From Leptodactylus fallax (lineage: Eukaryota; Chordata; Amphibia; Anura; Leptodactylidae), in assembly GCA_947044405.1 (NCBI GenBank), contig CAMRHE010000011.1, positions 6,926,501-6,990,500 of the forward strand: 64,000 nt of DNA, given 5' to 3'. Below the pieces are notes generated by a model. It searched no databases. It was not told where the DNA came from and saw only the letters and a program-made list of their open reading frames with translations. Below are positions 34,062 to 45,689 of this stretch, in pieces; positions within the stretch are counted from its first letter, which is position 1, and the number at the start of each line of letters is the position of its first letter. The translations under genes and the position numbers were made by a program.

Positions 34062-34740
34062 CCTGCTCCTGTTAGGATCGGGTCGCAGAGAGTCCTTCTC
34101 TGATGAAGGTGTTATCCTGGTGAAAAGGCAGCAGGGGGTCGCTACTTTCCAGGTAGCCTTCCTGCCTGAAGTCTGCTGTTGGGGTCCAGTCTTTCAGGCT
34201 CGGGCTCCTCCAGGGGAGTTTAAGTTCCTGGCATCACCATGCCCGGCCCAGGTTCTCCTTTAGTGGGTTCTTCCTGGAGCCTCCGCTGCTCTTTTCCCTT
34301 CTACTCCCAATGTGGTGTTCAGGCAGCGTAGGTCTCGGCGTTGGCACGTATGTGACACGGACGTCACAGCCCGGGAAATTTGAAACGGGCTGGCTGGATA
34401 CTCCTGCATAGGCCAGAGTGTTGTTTCTACTCCCTCTTTGTTCCATGCTGAGCGGCAGAGCGGGCTGGGCTCCTCTCTTTGGTGCCAAATTCAAACCCAG
34501 AAGGTATTTAAGGTAAGAGACACTCTTCTATGGCTTCACTATGTCTTCTGTTGAGTGTCCAGCTTCCTCCAAGTCTGATTCTATGGAGCTAGCTTCAGTA
34601 CCTGCTTCTGTGAGTACATGGCCTCCTTTGGTGGATCATTTACTAAATGTTCATTATATTCTTTTCTCATTTATATGTAATACTCTTTTACTATAGGGAG
34701 CTAAAAACTCACAGATAATTATAAAAAAAAAAAAAAAAAA

Positions 34741-35740
34741 ACGCTCTGCAGGTCATGCACTAGTGAAATTGTGTATCAGGAAAAATCTTCTCTTTCTGAA
34801 GATATAAGATTCTTAATTAAACAGGAAGTTCAGACTTCAATGGCGGCTTTTACTTTTCCTCAAGTAGAAAAGCAGTCTTTTTCTAAAAGACGTAAATTAT
34901 CATCTTTTTCTGAGTCAGAGATAAGTATCGTCTCTTTTGAAGATAATATTTTTGAGGAAGGTGAAGTTCCCTGGGTGTCTAAAGCAGATGATAGGGAGGC
35001 ACTTTCCATACAAGATGTTATGTTTGCAGGGCTTGTTCCACAAAAAAGTAAAGCATTTCCTGTTCACAAAAATATTTTTAAGATGATCAAAGAAGCATGG
35101 AATAATCCTGAAAGAGAACCCACCATTCCAAAACAGTTTAATTAGAGATTCCAATTTTCATCTGAAGATATTGAGTTGTGGGAGGATATCACTAAAATTA
35201 ATGTACGGGTCTCTAAGGTAGTAAAAAAAAAAAGCATTCCCATTTGAGGATGCTTTTCAGCTCTGTGATCCAATGGATAGTAAAGCTGATAGAATCCTTA
35301 GAAAGACCTATGAAGCCACTACTGCTCTGCTGATACGAAACATTGCAGCAACTAGCATGGCTAGACCATTATATGTTTGGCTCCAGCAGTTGGAAGGTCA
35401 TTTAGAGGGAAAAACTTCTAGAGATCAGATATTAGCCTCTATTCCTATGCTTAAAATGGCCACTGCCTTCTTAGCTTATGCTTTGTGGTGAGATCAGCAG
35501 TTTTATCCAGTTTGGCAAGACGTGCCATTTGGCTTAAGTACTGGACCCAGGGATATACTAAATCTAAGGTGAAGTTATGTGATCTTTCTTTTGAAGGAAA
35601 ACTCATGTTTGGGTCAGATTTGGATAAGCTGCTTGACAAGACAGCAAATAAGAAAAAGGGATTTCCTAAAGAAAGACTTAAATCTAGATGGAATTTTCAC
35701 CCCTTTCACTTTCCCAAAAAAAGAATATAAATGGAAGGGA
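34741..35740 (+). pseudogene. DIRS gag-like pseudogene
   Basis: Frames at 34771-35145, about 35250-35491 and 35485-35710 join into a DIRS gag-like protein. Recognisable phrases are 'FEDAFQLCDPMDSKADRIL', 'TALLIRNIAATSMARPLYVW', 'MLKMATAFLAYA' and 'ARRAIWLKYWTQGYTKSK' followed by 'ANKKKGFPKERLKSR'. A stop after residue 124 of the first frame, an A-run frameshift near 35228 and another shift near 35490 break it. Confidence 0.75.
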
Positions 35741-35949
35741 GAAGTGGAGTTACCCCAAAGGGGGGAAAAGGTAGAGACTTCCTTCTCAATCCTAATCAAC
35801 TCCCAAAACAACATTATCTTTTTGAGGTTGGGGGAAGGCTCTCTGTTTGTCCACAGCTGGGAAAAAATAACTGAATCCTTGGATTCTGAAAACATTGAAC
35901 AGGCTAATCAATAGTGTGCCCCTCCTCTCCCCTTCTAAAAAAGACGATG

Positions 35950-37056
35950 GAGGTTGGTGTAGGGAATCTACTATCTCTGTGTGCAGTAGTGTTTGATCAG
36001 GAAATCTTCGATTCACATCGATTCCAGATTTTCTCATGCTTCGATGTATCAAATCGCACAACTCCAATCGGGGGTTTTAACCCCTTGGATGCCATGGTCA
36101 AACATGATCGCAGCATGCAAGGGGTTCTGCCATGCTACTTGTCCCCCTCGGCACCCCCCCGCGGTGATTAAAAATAAAAAAAATACTGATACTCACCTGT
36201 CCTGGGCTCAGCCTCCTGGAGCCGGTGACTGAGGTCCTGCTCCCCAGGCTTCACGTGACGTCTGGGGAGCAGGACTTCAGTCGCAAAGAAGAAGAGTAGC
36301 GAGGAGGACGCTCAGACAGCCGGATTCCAAGGAGAAGTGTGGTTAAGGTGAATATAAGTGTTTGTTATATTTAATCATTTCCCCTGGGCCTCTGATTATT
36401 ATACCCTGGGGTCTGAGGGGATCCTAGAGTATAATATCCCCAGCTCTGGGGGGGGGGGGGGTCTTTTTTTTTTAACATTTTTTCTTTTTTACATTTTTTC
36501 TATTTGTCCCCAAAGAGGATTGAAGCAGCGATATTCTGATTGCTGCTTCAAAAGGTATACGCTGCAATACACAGCCCGTGCAGTCTCCATTTAAGGTAGG
36601 ATCAACCAGGTATGCGGAGAGACATCGATGGGGCACCCCCCGGGGTCACTGGTCAGACCCCGGGCTGCCAAATAGGAGCAGCGGCACCCCCCAACAACGT
36701 CGCAGGGGGGCGATCGGGACCCCAGTATATAATAAAACCCCTGAGATCCCACAGTCATGTATGACCCCAGCATCTCAGGGTTTAACACCCGCAATCAGGG
36801 CCCAGCTCTGACCGGGGGTGTTAGAGGACAGTGTCAGCTGTTACATACGGCTGACATCCGCAAAGCAGGGGGCGCACACAGAAAATTCCGCTGTGGTTTG
36901 CGGGTAGTCCTTCCTGGCAGTGCCTTATTATTAGGGCAGATGTCAGGAAGGGGTTAACGCGACTCACAGCAAATTAATTTGGATCGAATCAAATTGTTTT
37001 GGAAAATTCAGAGAATTAGTTGAATCAAATTTTTGAAAAATTCGCTCATCTCTAAT
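35950..37056. repeat. Dispersed repeat inserted in the DIRS RT
   Basis: Non-coding sequence with 'ttttaaccccttggatgcc' near 36075 and ending in 'aaaaattcgctcatctctaa', a terminus common to a frog interspersed repeat (recalled). A GC-rich middle includes CpG-containing segments and a G run near 36450. It interrupts the DIRS RT. Confidence 0.55.
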
Positions 37057-37058
37057 TA

Positions 37059-38483
37059 CAGTGGGTACAGAAAGTATTCAGACCCCTTTAAATTTTTCAC
37101 AACCATTTGCTAAAAACAAAAAAGTTCATTTTATTTCTCATTAATGTACACTCAGCACCCCATCTTGACAGAAAAAAAACAGAAATGTAGATATTTTTGC
37201 AAATTTATTAAAAAAGAAAAACTGAAATATCACACGGTCATATGTATTCAGACCCTTTGCTCAGTATTGAGTAGAAGCACCCTTTTGAGCTAGTACAGCC
37301 ATGAGTCTTCTTGGGAATGATGCAACAAGTTTTTCACATCTGGATTTGGGGATCCTCTGTCATTCTTCCTTGCAGATCCTCTCCAGTTCCATCAGGTTGG
37401 ATGGTGAACGTTGGTGGACAGTCATTTTCAGGTCTCTCCAGAGATGCTGAATTGGGTTGAGGTCAGGACTCTGGCTGGGCCAGAGCAAGAATGGTAACAG
37501 AGTTGTTCAGAAACCACTCCTTTTTTATTTTAGCTGTGTGCTTAGGGTCATTGTCTTGTTGGAAGGTGAACCTTCGGCCCAGTCTGAGGTCCAGAGCACA
37601 CTGGAAGAGGTTTTCTTCCAGGATATCTCTGTACTTGGCTGCATTCATCTTTCCTTCAATTACAACCAGTCGTCCTGTCCCTGCAGCTGAAAAACACCCC
37701 CATAGCATGATGCTGCCACCATCATGTTTCACTGTTGGGATTGTATTGGGTAGGTGATGAGCTTAGAATTAACAACAAAAAGTTCAATCTTCGTCTCATC
37801 AGACCAGAGAATCTTATTTGTCATAGTCTGGGAGTCCTTCATGTGTTTTTTGGTAAATTCTATGCGGGCTTTCATATGTCTTGCACTGAGGAGAGGCTTC
37901 CTTAGGGCCACTCTGCCATAAAGCCCAGATTGGTGGAGGGCTTTCTCCCATTTCCCTACTGCATCTCTGGAGCTCAGCCACAGTGATCTTTGGGTTCTTC
38001 TTTACCTCTCTCACCAAGACTCTTCTCCCACGATTGCTCAGTTTGGCTGGATGGCCAGGTCTAGGAAGAGTTCTGGTCGTCCCAAACTTCTTATATTTAA
38101 GGATTATGGAGGCCACTGTGCTCTTAGGAACCTTGAGTGCTGCAGAAATTCTTTTGTAACCTTGGCCAGATCTGTGCCTTGCCACAATTCTGTCTCTGAG
38201 CTCCTTGGGCAGTTCCTTTGACCTCATGATTCTCATTTGCTCTGACATGCACTGTGAGCTGTGAGGTCTTATATAGACAGGTGTGTGCTTCCTAATCACG
38301 TCCAATCAGTTTAATTAAACACATCTGGACTCCAATGAAGGAATAGAACCATCTCAAGGAGGATCAGAAGGAAATGGACAGCATGTGAGTTAAATATGAG
38401 TGTCACAGCAAAGGGTCTGAATACTTATGACCATGTGATATTTCAGTTTTTCTTTTTTAATACATTTGCAAAAATAGCTACAA
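37059..38483 (-). mobile_element. Tc1-like element K, right end lost
   Basis: The left end 'cagtgggtacagaaagtatt' follows a TA at 37057-37058. The left 3' region is the mirror of fragment E. At 38483 the 5' arm stops short of a terminus and DIRS sequence resumes, so this end was deleted along with DIRS sequence. The transposase is on the minus strand. Confidence 0.82.
37261..38227 (-). pseudogene. Tc1 transposase pseudogene (element K)
   Basis: It starts at ATG 38227 (MRSKELPKELRDRIVARH) with helix-turn-helix segments 'GYKRISAALKVPKSTVASI'. A frameshift near 37930 is followed by 'ALRKPLLSARHMKARIEF' and 'ILWSDETKIELF'. A deletion near 37745 removes part of the next segment, then 'GGSIMLWGCFSAAGTGRL' and '[17 protein letters not shown]' follow. 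The glutamate motif near 37450 is in another frame. Non-functional. Confidence 0.82.
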
Positions 38484-39729
38484 ATGCTTCCAGTTGAAGA
38501 CTATAACAATTACCTTTCCATTAATCCAGAAGGATGCAGTGAATGGTCACCATAGACCTAAAAGATGCCTGTTTCCATATCCCAATATCCTTTGCATACC
38601 ACAAATTTCTCAGATTCGCTCTACCATTCCAAGGGGAAATACGACATTTCCAGTTTGTGACGTTCCTGTTTGGAATATCCACAGCCTTAAGATTATTTAC
38701 AAAATAATAGTGGAAGTGGCAGCCTTTCTCAGGTAAAAAAAAAATGTTCACATGATCCCTTACTTGGACAATATCCTAATTTAAGCCTCCTTGTCTCTAC
38801 ATCTAAAAAATGTAATTGTTTTAACAATCTGACCTCTGTCCAAGTACTTAGAAAATAAATAAATAAATATATATATATATATATATCACAGTATATTTAT
38901 ATTTTTTTAGTGTTACTCCGGAAACCAGACTTGCAGATGACCTTCCTTCCTCTGGAGAAGAAAAATAAAATCAGGGAAAAAATGATTGCCTCACTGACTG
39001 AGCAAAAGGTTTTTTTCTGAAAGGCTAAGTCAAATCGGAGACTCATGACTGCATGTATTCCAGCTGTAGCCTGGAGTCAGTTTCATTCACGCACCTTACA
39101 ATGCTAGATCCTAAAGTCATGGGACAGGTTTCAGTTCACACTGGACAAAAAGATGTCTTCCCCATCTAGTAAAAAGATCTTTAAATTGGTGGGTTCAAGA
39201 TCAAAACCTAAGCAAGGGGGTCCCTGGAATCTAGAACCAATAATCACGGTTACCACTGATGTAAGTAAGTGGGGTTGGGGAGTAGAAATCCAATCCACTC
39301 TCTTGTAGCGTCATTGGTCCCCTCACATAAAACCAATATCTTCCAATTACAAAGAATTGAGGGCAGTATGGGAGACACTCCAAAGGTCTCAGAGCCTTCT
39401 TGCCAATCAACATGTGAGAATTTACTCAGACAACTCGACTGCAGTAGCCTTTCTCTGCCATCAGGGAGGCACAAAGCACAGGTTTCCACAGTCCCTGTCT
39501 CAAAACATATATTGCTGGGCGGAAGCTAATGTTCAGTGTATTACAGCAGTACATCTGAAAGGCAAAGAAAATATAGTAGTAGACTTTCTCAGCAAGAATT
39601 ACTCAGATCAGGGAGAATGGTCCCTAAATAAGTGTTTGCTCTCCCCACCGAAAAACAGTTTGCTTGCATAAAGAAAAACAAAAAGTTAAAAAAAAAAAAA
39701 TAAAATGTTTCTTCTCCCTAAGCAGAACA

Positions 39730-41670
39730 GAAAAACCTACAGCGGTGGATGATCTAGTACAAATCTGGAACTTCAAACTAAGTTTTGACTTTCCACCACT
39801 CACATTCATCTCAAGGGTACTGCTGAAAATTCAGAGGGAGAACCTTCAAGTGATTTTTGTGGCCCATTCTGGCCAAAGAGGGGATTGTTCAGTCTTCCAC
39901 AGGATCTAGTGGTGGAAGAACCCTTCCCTCTACCAGTAAGAGACGACCTGCTAACTCAGGGGCAATGTGTCATTCGAATCTGCCAAACCTTCATTTAACA
40001 GCTTGGAAGTTGAGAGGTCAGTCTTAGCTAGTAAGGGTCTATCTATTGTAGTAATTGATACCTTACTGTCTTCAAGAAAAAGGTTACTTCTTCAATTTAT
40101 CATAAAATTTGAAATAAGTGTTTTTCATGGTATGGATCCTCTCCTCCTGATCTATCCAAGCCTAATATTTCTCAAATTTTGGACTTCATCTAGGCAGGTC
40201 TAGAAAAGTGTCTTTCCCTTAGTACCCTCAAGATTCATATTTCAGCTTTAGGGGTGATCTTTGACACTCCATTAGCTGAACATAGTTGGATCAAGAGGTT
40301 CTATAAGGCATTTGACAGATTGAAACCTAAAATATCCAACTTAACCCTGTCATGGGATATGAATTGGGTGTAAGGGAGTCGCCAGTTGAGCAATTCCCCA
40401 GTGCCGCTGCAGAACCCTGGGGGGAGGGGCACAACAAGACCCCCACCACTGTCCCTGGCTAACTTGCCCGATCTGTCCTAGGCGACAGCCAGCAACTGGT
40501 CGATCAGTCCCTTCCTAATATAAGTGACACACAGAACAGGACAAGACAAAACAACACAGAATCAGAGTGAGCAAGCCAAGGGGTCGGTAACAGTTGAGCA
40601 ATGCAGTACAAAATCACAATCCAAGAGAATAGTCAAAAACAGCCAGAGGTCAAAAATAGGAATACAGGGAATAGCAGAAAAGGAGCTAGCAGGGACAAGT
40701 CACAAGATAGAATCAATAACCAGCAACCATGTGAGGGCTGACAACCTGTTTATAGAAAGTCAGGACCAGCCCCAGACTGGATTGGTAGACAGGCTCTCAA
40801 TCACACAGGCAAGGCTGAGATTAACTATTAGTGGAGCAGAGGAAAACCAAGGTGCTGAGACGGGTGTGGTAGAAAATCAATTACATAGTCTAGGACAATG
40901 TTCAGACTGAGCAACAAGAATCTTAAACAAGCGTGGTGCGGGTGGAGCGTGGTGCAGAGACCTGAACAGGCAGAGACGTTACATTAGGTCTAGTCAGGTT
41001 TAATGCTGCATCCCTTTAAACTCTTACAAAATTCCTCTTTGAGAATGCTAACCCTAAAAACTGTGTTTTAGCCGCTATTACCACGGCTTGGTGAATAAGT
41101 GAGATCCAAGCTCTCTCTGTTAATGAACCTTTCCTTACTGTCCTGGAGGATAGAATAATTCTGAAAACAAACCCAGTGTTTCTATCCAAGGTGGTCACTG
41201 ACTTCCACAGGTCACAAGATATTGTGTTACCCTCTTTTTTGCAATAATCCAGAAAATAGACTAGAAGAGTCTTTTCCCACTCTGGATGTACTGTATGTCG
41301 GGCGGTTTTGGCCTACCTGCAAATTATAGTCTCCTGATGGGTGAATAAAAATTTGTTCATCCAATTCTAAGGTCCTAATGAAGGCAAGAAATCCTCTAAG
41401 GGTTTTTTTTTTGTTCCATTGGCTAAAGTCAGCAATCTGTGAGGCCTATGAGGCCTTTTAACAAGGATCTTCCACTGTCTTGTAAAGCTATTCCTCAAGA
41501 GCTGTTGCAGTATCCTGGGCTCAGAAATCATCAGCATCTCTTGAACAGATATGCAAAGCAGCAGTATGGTCTACTCCCTTTACATTCTTTAAGCACTACA
41601 GGCTGGACCTGTTATCATCTCAAGATCTCTCCTTTAGTTGTAAGGTCTTGCAGACAGTAGTCCCTCCCTA
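39730..41670 (+). pseudogene. DIRS tyrosine recombinase pseudogene
   Basis: N-terminal SAM-like segments appear at 39970-40370 ('KGLSIVVIDTLLSSRKR', 'AEHSWIKRFYKAFDRLKPK'). After the LTR insertion the frame resumes near 40990 ('LMLHPFKLLQNSSLRMLTL'). The C-terminus (about 41500-41660) contains 'LEQICKAAVWSTPFTFFKHY', where the Tyr is the expected catalytic residue. Several frameshifts and stops occur. It would have replaced a DDE integrase in this retrotransposon class. Confidence 0.75.
40369..40983. mobile_element. Solo LTR in the DIRS recombinase region
   Basis: It begins TGTAAGG and ends GTTACA (inverted TGTAA/TTACA) and is flanked by ttggg (40364-40368) and ttagg (40984-40988), a 5-bp duplication with one mismatch. 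DIRS coding sequence continues on both sides. Length is 615 bp, with no coding motif. Confidence 0.6.
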
Positions 41671-41694
41671 ATGTAAGTGTTATCTGGTATTTCT

Positions 41695-41790
41695 CTGGTG
41701 TTGGTGTTGTCACGGAGGCGAGGTTAAAGGTAGAATTATGCCTTACCGATAAAACGGTTTCATGAGCCACCATGACAGCACCTCTGAATT
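41695..41790 (+). repeat. DIRS internal complementary region
   Basis: The first part, 'ggtgttggtgttgtcacgg' and 'aggcgaggttaa', is the reverse complement of the left end ('ttaacctcgccaccatgaca'). The second part ('aaaggtagaattatgcc...cggtttcatgagccacc') is the reverse complement of the right extreme end. In DIRS elements this region templates the joining of ends during circle formation (family knowledge). Confidence 0.78.
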
Positions 41791-41854
41791 TCCCTTCCTT
41801 GGATATATTATCGCACCTTATATCGGTGATCCTATTATTTATAAAACCACTGAG

Positions 41855-41985
41855 GAGGTGAGGTGGGAGGGTGCTTTTAATCTCTCTGTGTTCCTGTTCC
41901 TATTAGGATCAAGGGTCAATCTATCCGGTGTTGGTGCTGTCATGGTAGTTTGTGAAACCGAATTATCGGTAATTCTACCTTTTCC
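41855..41985 (-). repeat. DIRS right inverted terminal repeat
   Basis: Mirror of the left ITR, with an extra terminal extension ('gtttgtgaaaccgaattatc' to 'taattctaccttttcc') that is complementary to the internal complementary region. Confidence 0.82.
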
Positions 41986-41989
41986 CCAC

Positions 41990-42610
41990 TGTACATACAC
42001 ACACGCCTCAACATTGGAATTGCAACGCCAAGATGGAAAAGTCTTGGAATTATGGAAGTCACCAATAGACATGTTAATGATATGCAAAAGATAAAAATAT
42101 GGAAACACAATATTCAAAACATCTCAATTTGTTCAGTATTTAGTATGAATGCCATACACAGGAAATATGTGCACTTACATGCCTTGGAATGCTATCAATG
42201 AGGTAATTAATGGTTGTCTGAGGAATTATATGCCATGCTGAATGCACTTGGGCACGCAAATCATCAAGATTGGCTGCTGGCCATTGTCTTTGCAATTGCT
42301 GACCAATGATATCCCAGATATGGTCAAAGGAAAATATCTCTGGAGATGCTGCAGGCCATGGTAGCACATTTTGGTTATGCAGGCTGCTCATAGTAGCATT
42401 AGCATTACGCGGCATGACATTGTCCTGTTGAAAAATGGATCCTGGGACACTTTGGAGAAATAGCAGTAACTCTGGCTCCACAACAAAATCAATGTAATAT
42501 TGAGTAGTTAGTGTATTTGAAATAAAGATTAGAGGGGCCCAGCTACTGTACATTATGCCAAATCACACAGTAACCATGGGAGGAGGACATTCCCTTGTGA
42601 TAGATCACCA
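41990..42610 (-). mobile_element. Tc3-like/Tc1-like relic
   Basis: The minus-strand frame 42553-42140 encodes a transposase C-terminus: 'FQQDNVMPRNANATMSSL', 'QNVLPWPAASPEIFSFDHIW' and 'AWHIIPQTTINYLIDSIPR'. The expected His and Pro-Ile-Glu residues are changed. The outer end near 42020 ('ttggaattgcaacgcc') is degraded. The N-terminal half is missing. Confidence 0.7.
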
Positions 42611-42689
42611 TTTCAGCCTCCATTGCTATCTTGTTGTGCACTATGATGGCTTTTCAGAGGCACATAGTGATCTGTCCCTGATATCTCCA

Positions 42690-44030
42690 TTGCAGTCTCC
42701 AGCCTTAGTATAACTCCTAGGCAGCATGCCCGCTGCCTCGGGGTTATGTTTGACTCAGATCTTTCCTTCACCACCCATATACAATCACTTGCATGCTCTT
42801 GCTGTAAGTCATGACAGGGGTGGGCTCCCCAGAATACAGGGAAGTCACAGACGAGAAGGACGACCCAATACCAGTTCAGCTAAAACGTATTTTACTATGA
42901 CCTCGGTAAAAGAACCACACAGAATTTCACACACACTCGACTGGATAGCCGAGACCCCTGTGCTGCATATCCTGTTAGGCTCCATATGTCCAAGCTACCT
43001 CACTATAGTTTGCCTACCGATGGGCCCGTCTAGGACGGCTGCCTCAATTACCTATTAATACCACTGATAAAGAAGGAAAACTTTTCATCTCCATCTCAAA
43101 AACATCTCGAGAATCTGCCCTTTCCTTACCACAGACACATTAAAGACACTTATTGTCACCCTGATTCACTCTCGCCTTGACTACTGTAACTCCTTACTAA
43201 TCGGTCTTCCCCTTATTAAACTCTCCCCTCTACAATCTATTCTGAATGCAGCAGCCAGGCTCATCTATCAGTCTAAACGCTACAGCAATGCCTCCGGTCT
43301 GTGTCTGTTACTGCGTTGGCTGCCTATTCAATACAGAATACAATATAAACCTATCACCCTCATCCACAAGGCTCTCCATAATGCTGGACATCCCTACATT
43401 TCCTCCCTCATCTCTGACTATCACCCAACCCATGCTCTCCATTCAGTCAATTACCTAAGACTAACATCCTCTATTATCAGAACCTCCCACTCCCGTATCT
43501 AAGACTTCTCCCGAGTTGCACCACTTCTCTGGAATGCTCTATCCCGAACAATCGGATTAACTCCCAATTTCTACAGCTTCAAACTAATCCTAAATACACA
43601 TCTTTTCAGACAGGCCTATCAGAATTACTAATCTAAACCGTTCCGCAGTTAGAATCCCTAAAAGTAACCCTCCACTGATCACACTCCCACATTATCCCAC
43701 AGAATACGTTTCCATATCGGACTGTAACTTTATATGTCCAGGCACCATCTGCACATTAAAAGACACTGATCGTTTATACAGTGTAATTTATATGCATGAT
43801 GAAAATAACCTTTATCACAAAAACGGCAGGGCCACTGTATAAGCAATGCTGTCTCTGCTACCTCTTGTGTCACCCCTTCTACCTCACAGATTGTAAGCTC
43901 TTGCGAGCAGGGCCCTCAGTCCTATAGTGCGAACTGACTTACTACTCTGCCTCAATTTGTTTGTACTTGAACCCTACAATTTGTAAAGTGCTGCCAAATA
44001 TGTAGGCGCAATATAAATAAAATGTATTAT
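42690..44030 (+). mobile_element. L2-clade LINE copy 2, 5'-truncated
   Basis: Plus-strand pieces match copy 1: 'RCLGVMFDSDLSFTTHIQS'-like (about 42725-42800), then 'TLIVTLIHSRLDYCNSLL'-like (about 43140-43200) and 'LQSILNAAARLIYQSKR' (about 43225-43290). It ends with the L2 3' region ('gtaagctcttgcgagcaggg' near 43892, 'ggcgcaatataaataaa' near 44005). Frameshifts and an unrelated insert at 42803-43085 break it. Confidence 0.82.
42803..43085. other. Insertion in L2 copy 2, class unknown
   Basis: About 280 bases separate two segments that are contiguous in copy 1. It starts TGTAAGTC and its right boundary is near 'aaaacttttca'. TG...CA ends would suit an LTR, but no target duplication is visible. 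Confidence 0.45.
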
Positions 44031-44034
44031 ATGT

Positions 44035-45685
44035 GCCAAGCGGAATCAGACAATTAAGATTTTAAAGAATTAATGGCCTATCCTTTTTGACCTTCTATAT
44101 GAACGTCCTTTCTGACATTTCACTCTGCCATCTCTTAAAGAAGATTTGTGAAATGTGTGTTGGAGGGGTGACGTATCAGGAGCATATCCAGATAATGACC
44201 AATCAAGGTCTGTATACATTTGTGATATCTTTATATACTATCCTAGTGTCCTGTATTACTCTATTATATGCAAGCATTAGCATATAGCATGTACAGTATT
44301 AATTTGCTTATACAGTATATCTTATTTTGCTGTATGATCTTTTCTGTTATTTACATTGCATAACCACAGATTTAAATTATTAGCAAATGTCAGTAACTAT
44401 AAATAGAAAGCACTGATGCAAATACTAATAAAACTTAACATTTAATATTAAGTGTTAAAATACAAAGGTCCCTAAAACTAAATCAACCATTATAAATTTG
44501 CCACTATAGAGTCTAATGTTATAGCAAATACATATAAAATCACTACCATATAAAGTTGTATAACATGGCAGCTATACAAATGAAAAATTAAACGATCTTA
44601 CCAATGTCTGAAGACGGGAGAAACCCAGCAGGTGAGGGTGCATCACAGGAGGAAGAAATCACAGTTCCCTGTTCCTCCCCCCTAAAACACTTACCCTTAC
44701 ACCCAAAATGACTCCCTCCCTAACAAGGGCAGTACCAAGCTGTCCCTAAAAATGACCCTATATATCCCTAGTCCCTACGCGTTTCCTTGTACAGTGACGC
44801 ACCAATCATCAGGGGACTTAATAGACTACTCATAAACTCCAGAATTTTGGGTCAGAGAAAGTATACATATAAATAAATGCTGCCTACAGTGGTAAAGCAA
44901 AACAAATGAAACCCCACAGTGATGGAAAAACGCTAACTGTAGGGTGACAATGGTAGCAAGATCCTAGCATCCCAGGGCGACTTAAATAGTATTGGACTCC
45001 ACCCACCAAACCAGGTGTGCCCAAACTCACATAAATGATGTTCGAAAACCCGCTAAAAACAGTGCGCACTGATGATGTCATTCACAGGACCACGTCATCT
45101 CTATTGTACTAGAAGCGATACACATCACAATGCACATGCGCGATATCTTTATTTATCTTTTTGCAACTGTCAGTAACTACTGCATCTCATGTCGCATTAT
45201 ATACTGTATATATTATTCAGCATCCATACAGTATGGATGTGGACACACGTGAAATCCTATATTGTTTATATTTACTGTACCTTAGATTCTCTTCCCCTTC
45301 TTGCATGTTAATTCATATCTTGGATTATTACCACTTGTTTCCTCCACCACTTGTAGTACACAGTAAAGTGAATAATCAAGACCAGCCTATTATACATTGG
45401 TCTTGATGATCCCTGCGATGGTGGAAGATTTGTCTGATTCATGATAAGGAACATGAAACACATTGAATCATCAAGTCACAAACCACATGTTCAAATTTTT
45501 TTTAACCAAAATAGTTTTTTTCAGTATTATAGTATTTGTTTCATTTGCATTGCTGTGTACAGCCATTGTCTTATTTTTAAATAATAAGGTTTATATTTTA
45601 CAATATTGGGTCTTATATTTATCACCGGGCTAAGGGTTTTGTTATAGGTTTTTATTTTAAGTGGCTCCCATTGTTAAAGTAAGTT
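44035..45685. other. Unassigned; one unclassified repeat-like block
   Basis: The block 44600-45165 contains, on the minus strand, 'cccctgatgattggtgcgtc' and 'aaacgcgtagggactagg', phrases that look like an interspersed repeat, but I cannot name the family. The rest is AT-rich with no motif. The frames at 44087-44287 and 45161-45406 are not convincing. Confidence 0.35.
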
Positions 45686-45689
45686 GTAA

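Larger units (their letters stand above)
35741..39640 (+). pseudogene. DIRS reverse transcriptase/RNase H pseudogene
   Basis: The RT begins near 35820 ('EGSLFVHSWEKITESL') and is cut at about 35945. It resumes at about 38490 after the repeat and Tc1 insertions with 'TIDLKDACFHIP'-type and 'RFALPFQGEIRHFQFVTFLF' segments. The active site reads 'PYLDNILI' (near 38763), so the second Asp is Asn. RNase H motifs follow ('TVTTDVSKWGWG' near 39250; 'NYKELRAVWETL', 'VRIYSDNSTAVAFL' near 39410). About 150 RT codons are missing. Non-functional. Confidence 0.78.
33954..41985 (+). mobile_element. DIRS-type tyrosine-recombinase retrotransposon, decayed and invaded
   Basis: Left ITR (about 33958-34061) and right ITR (about 41855-41985) are inverted copies, sharing 'ccatgacagcaccaacaccgg' less one base and 'aggaacaggaacacag'. 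An internal complementary region near 41695-41790 is complementary to both extreme ends, the diagnostic DIRS layout. In order it encodes a DIRS gag, an RT/RNase H and a tyrosine recombinase, all broken. Later insertions: a dispersed repeat (35950-37056), Tc1 element K (37059-38483) and a solo LTR (40369-40983). Part of the RT N-terminal half is missing at the first two. Confidence 0.88.
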
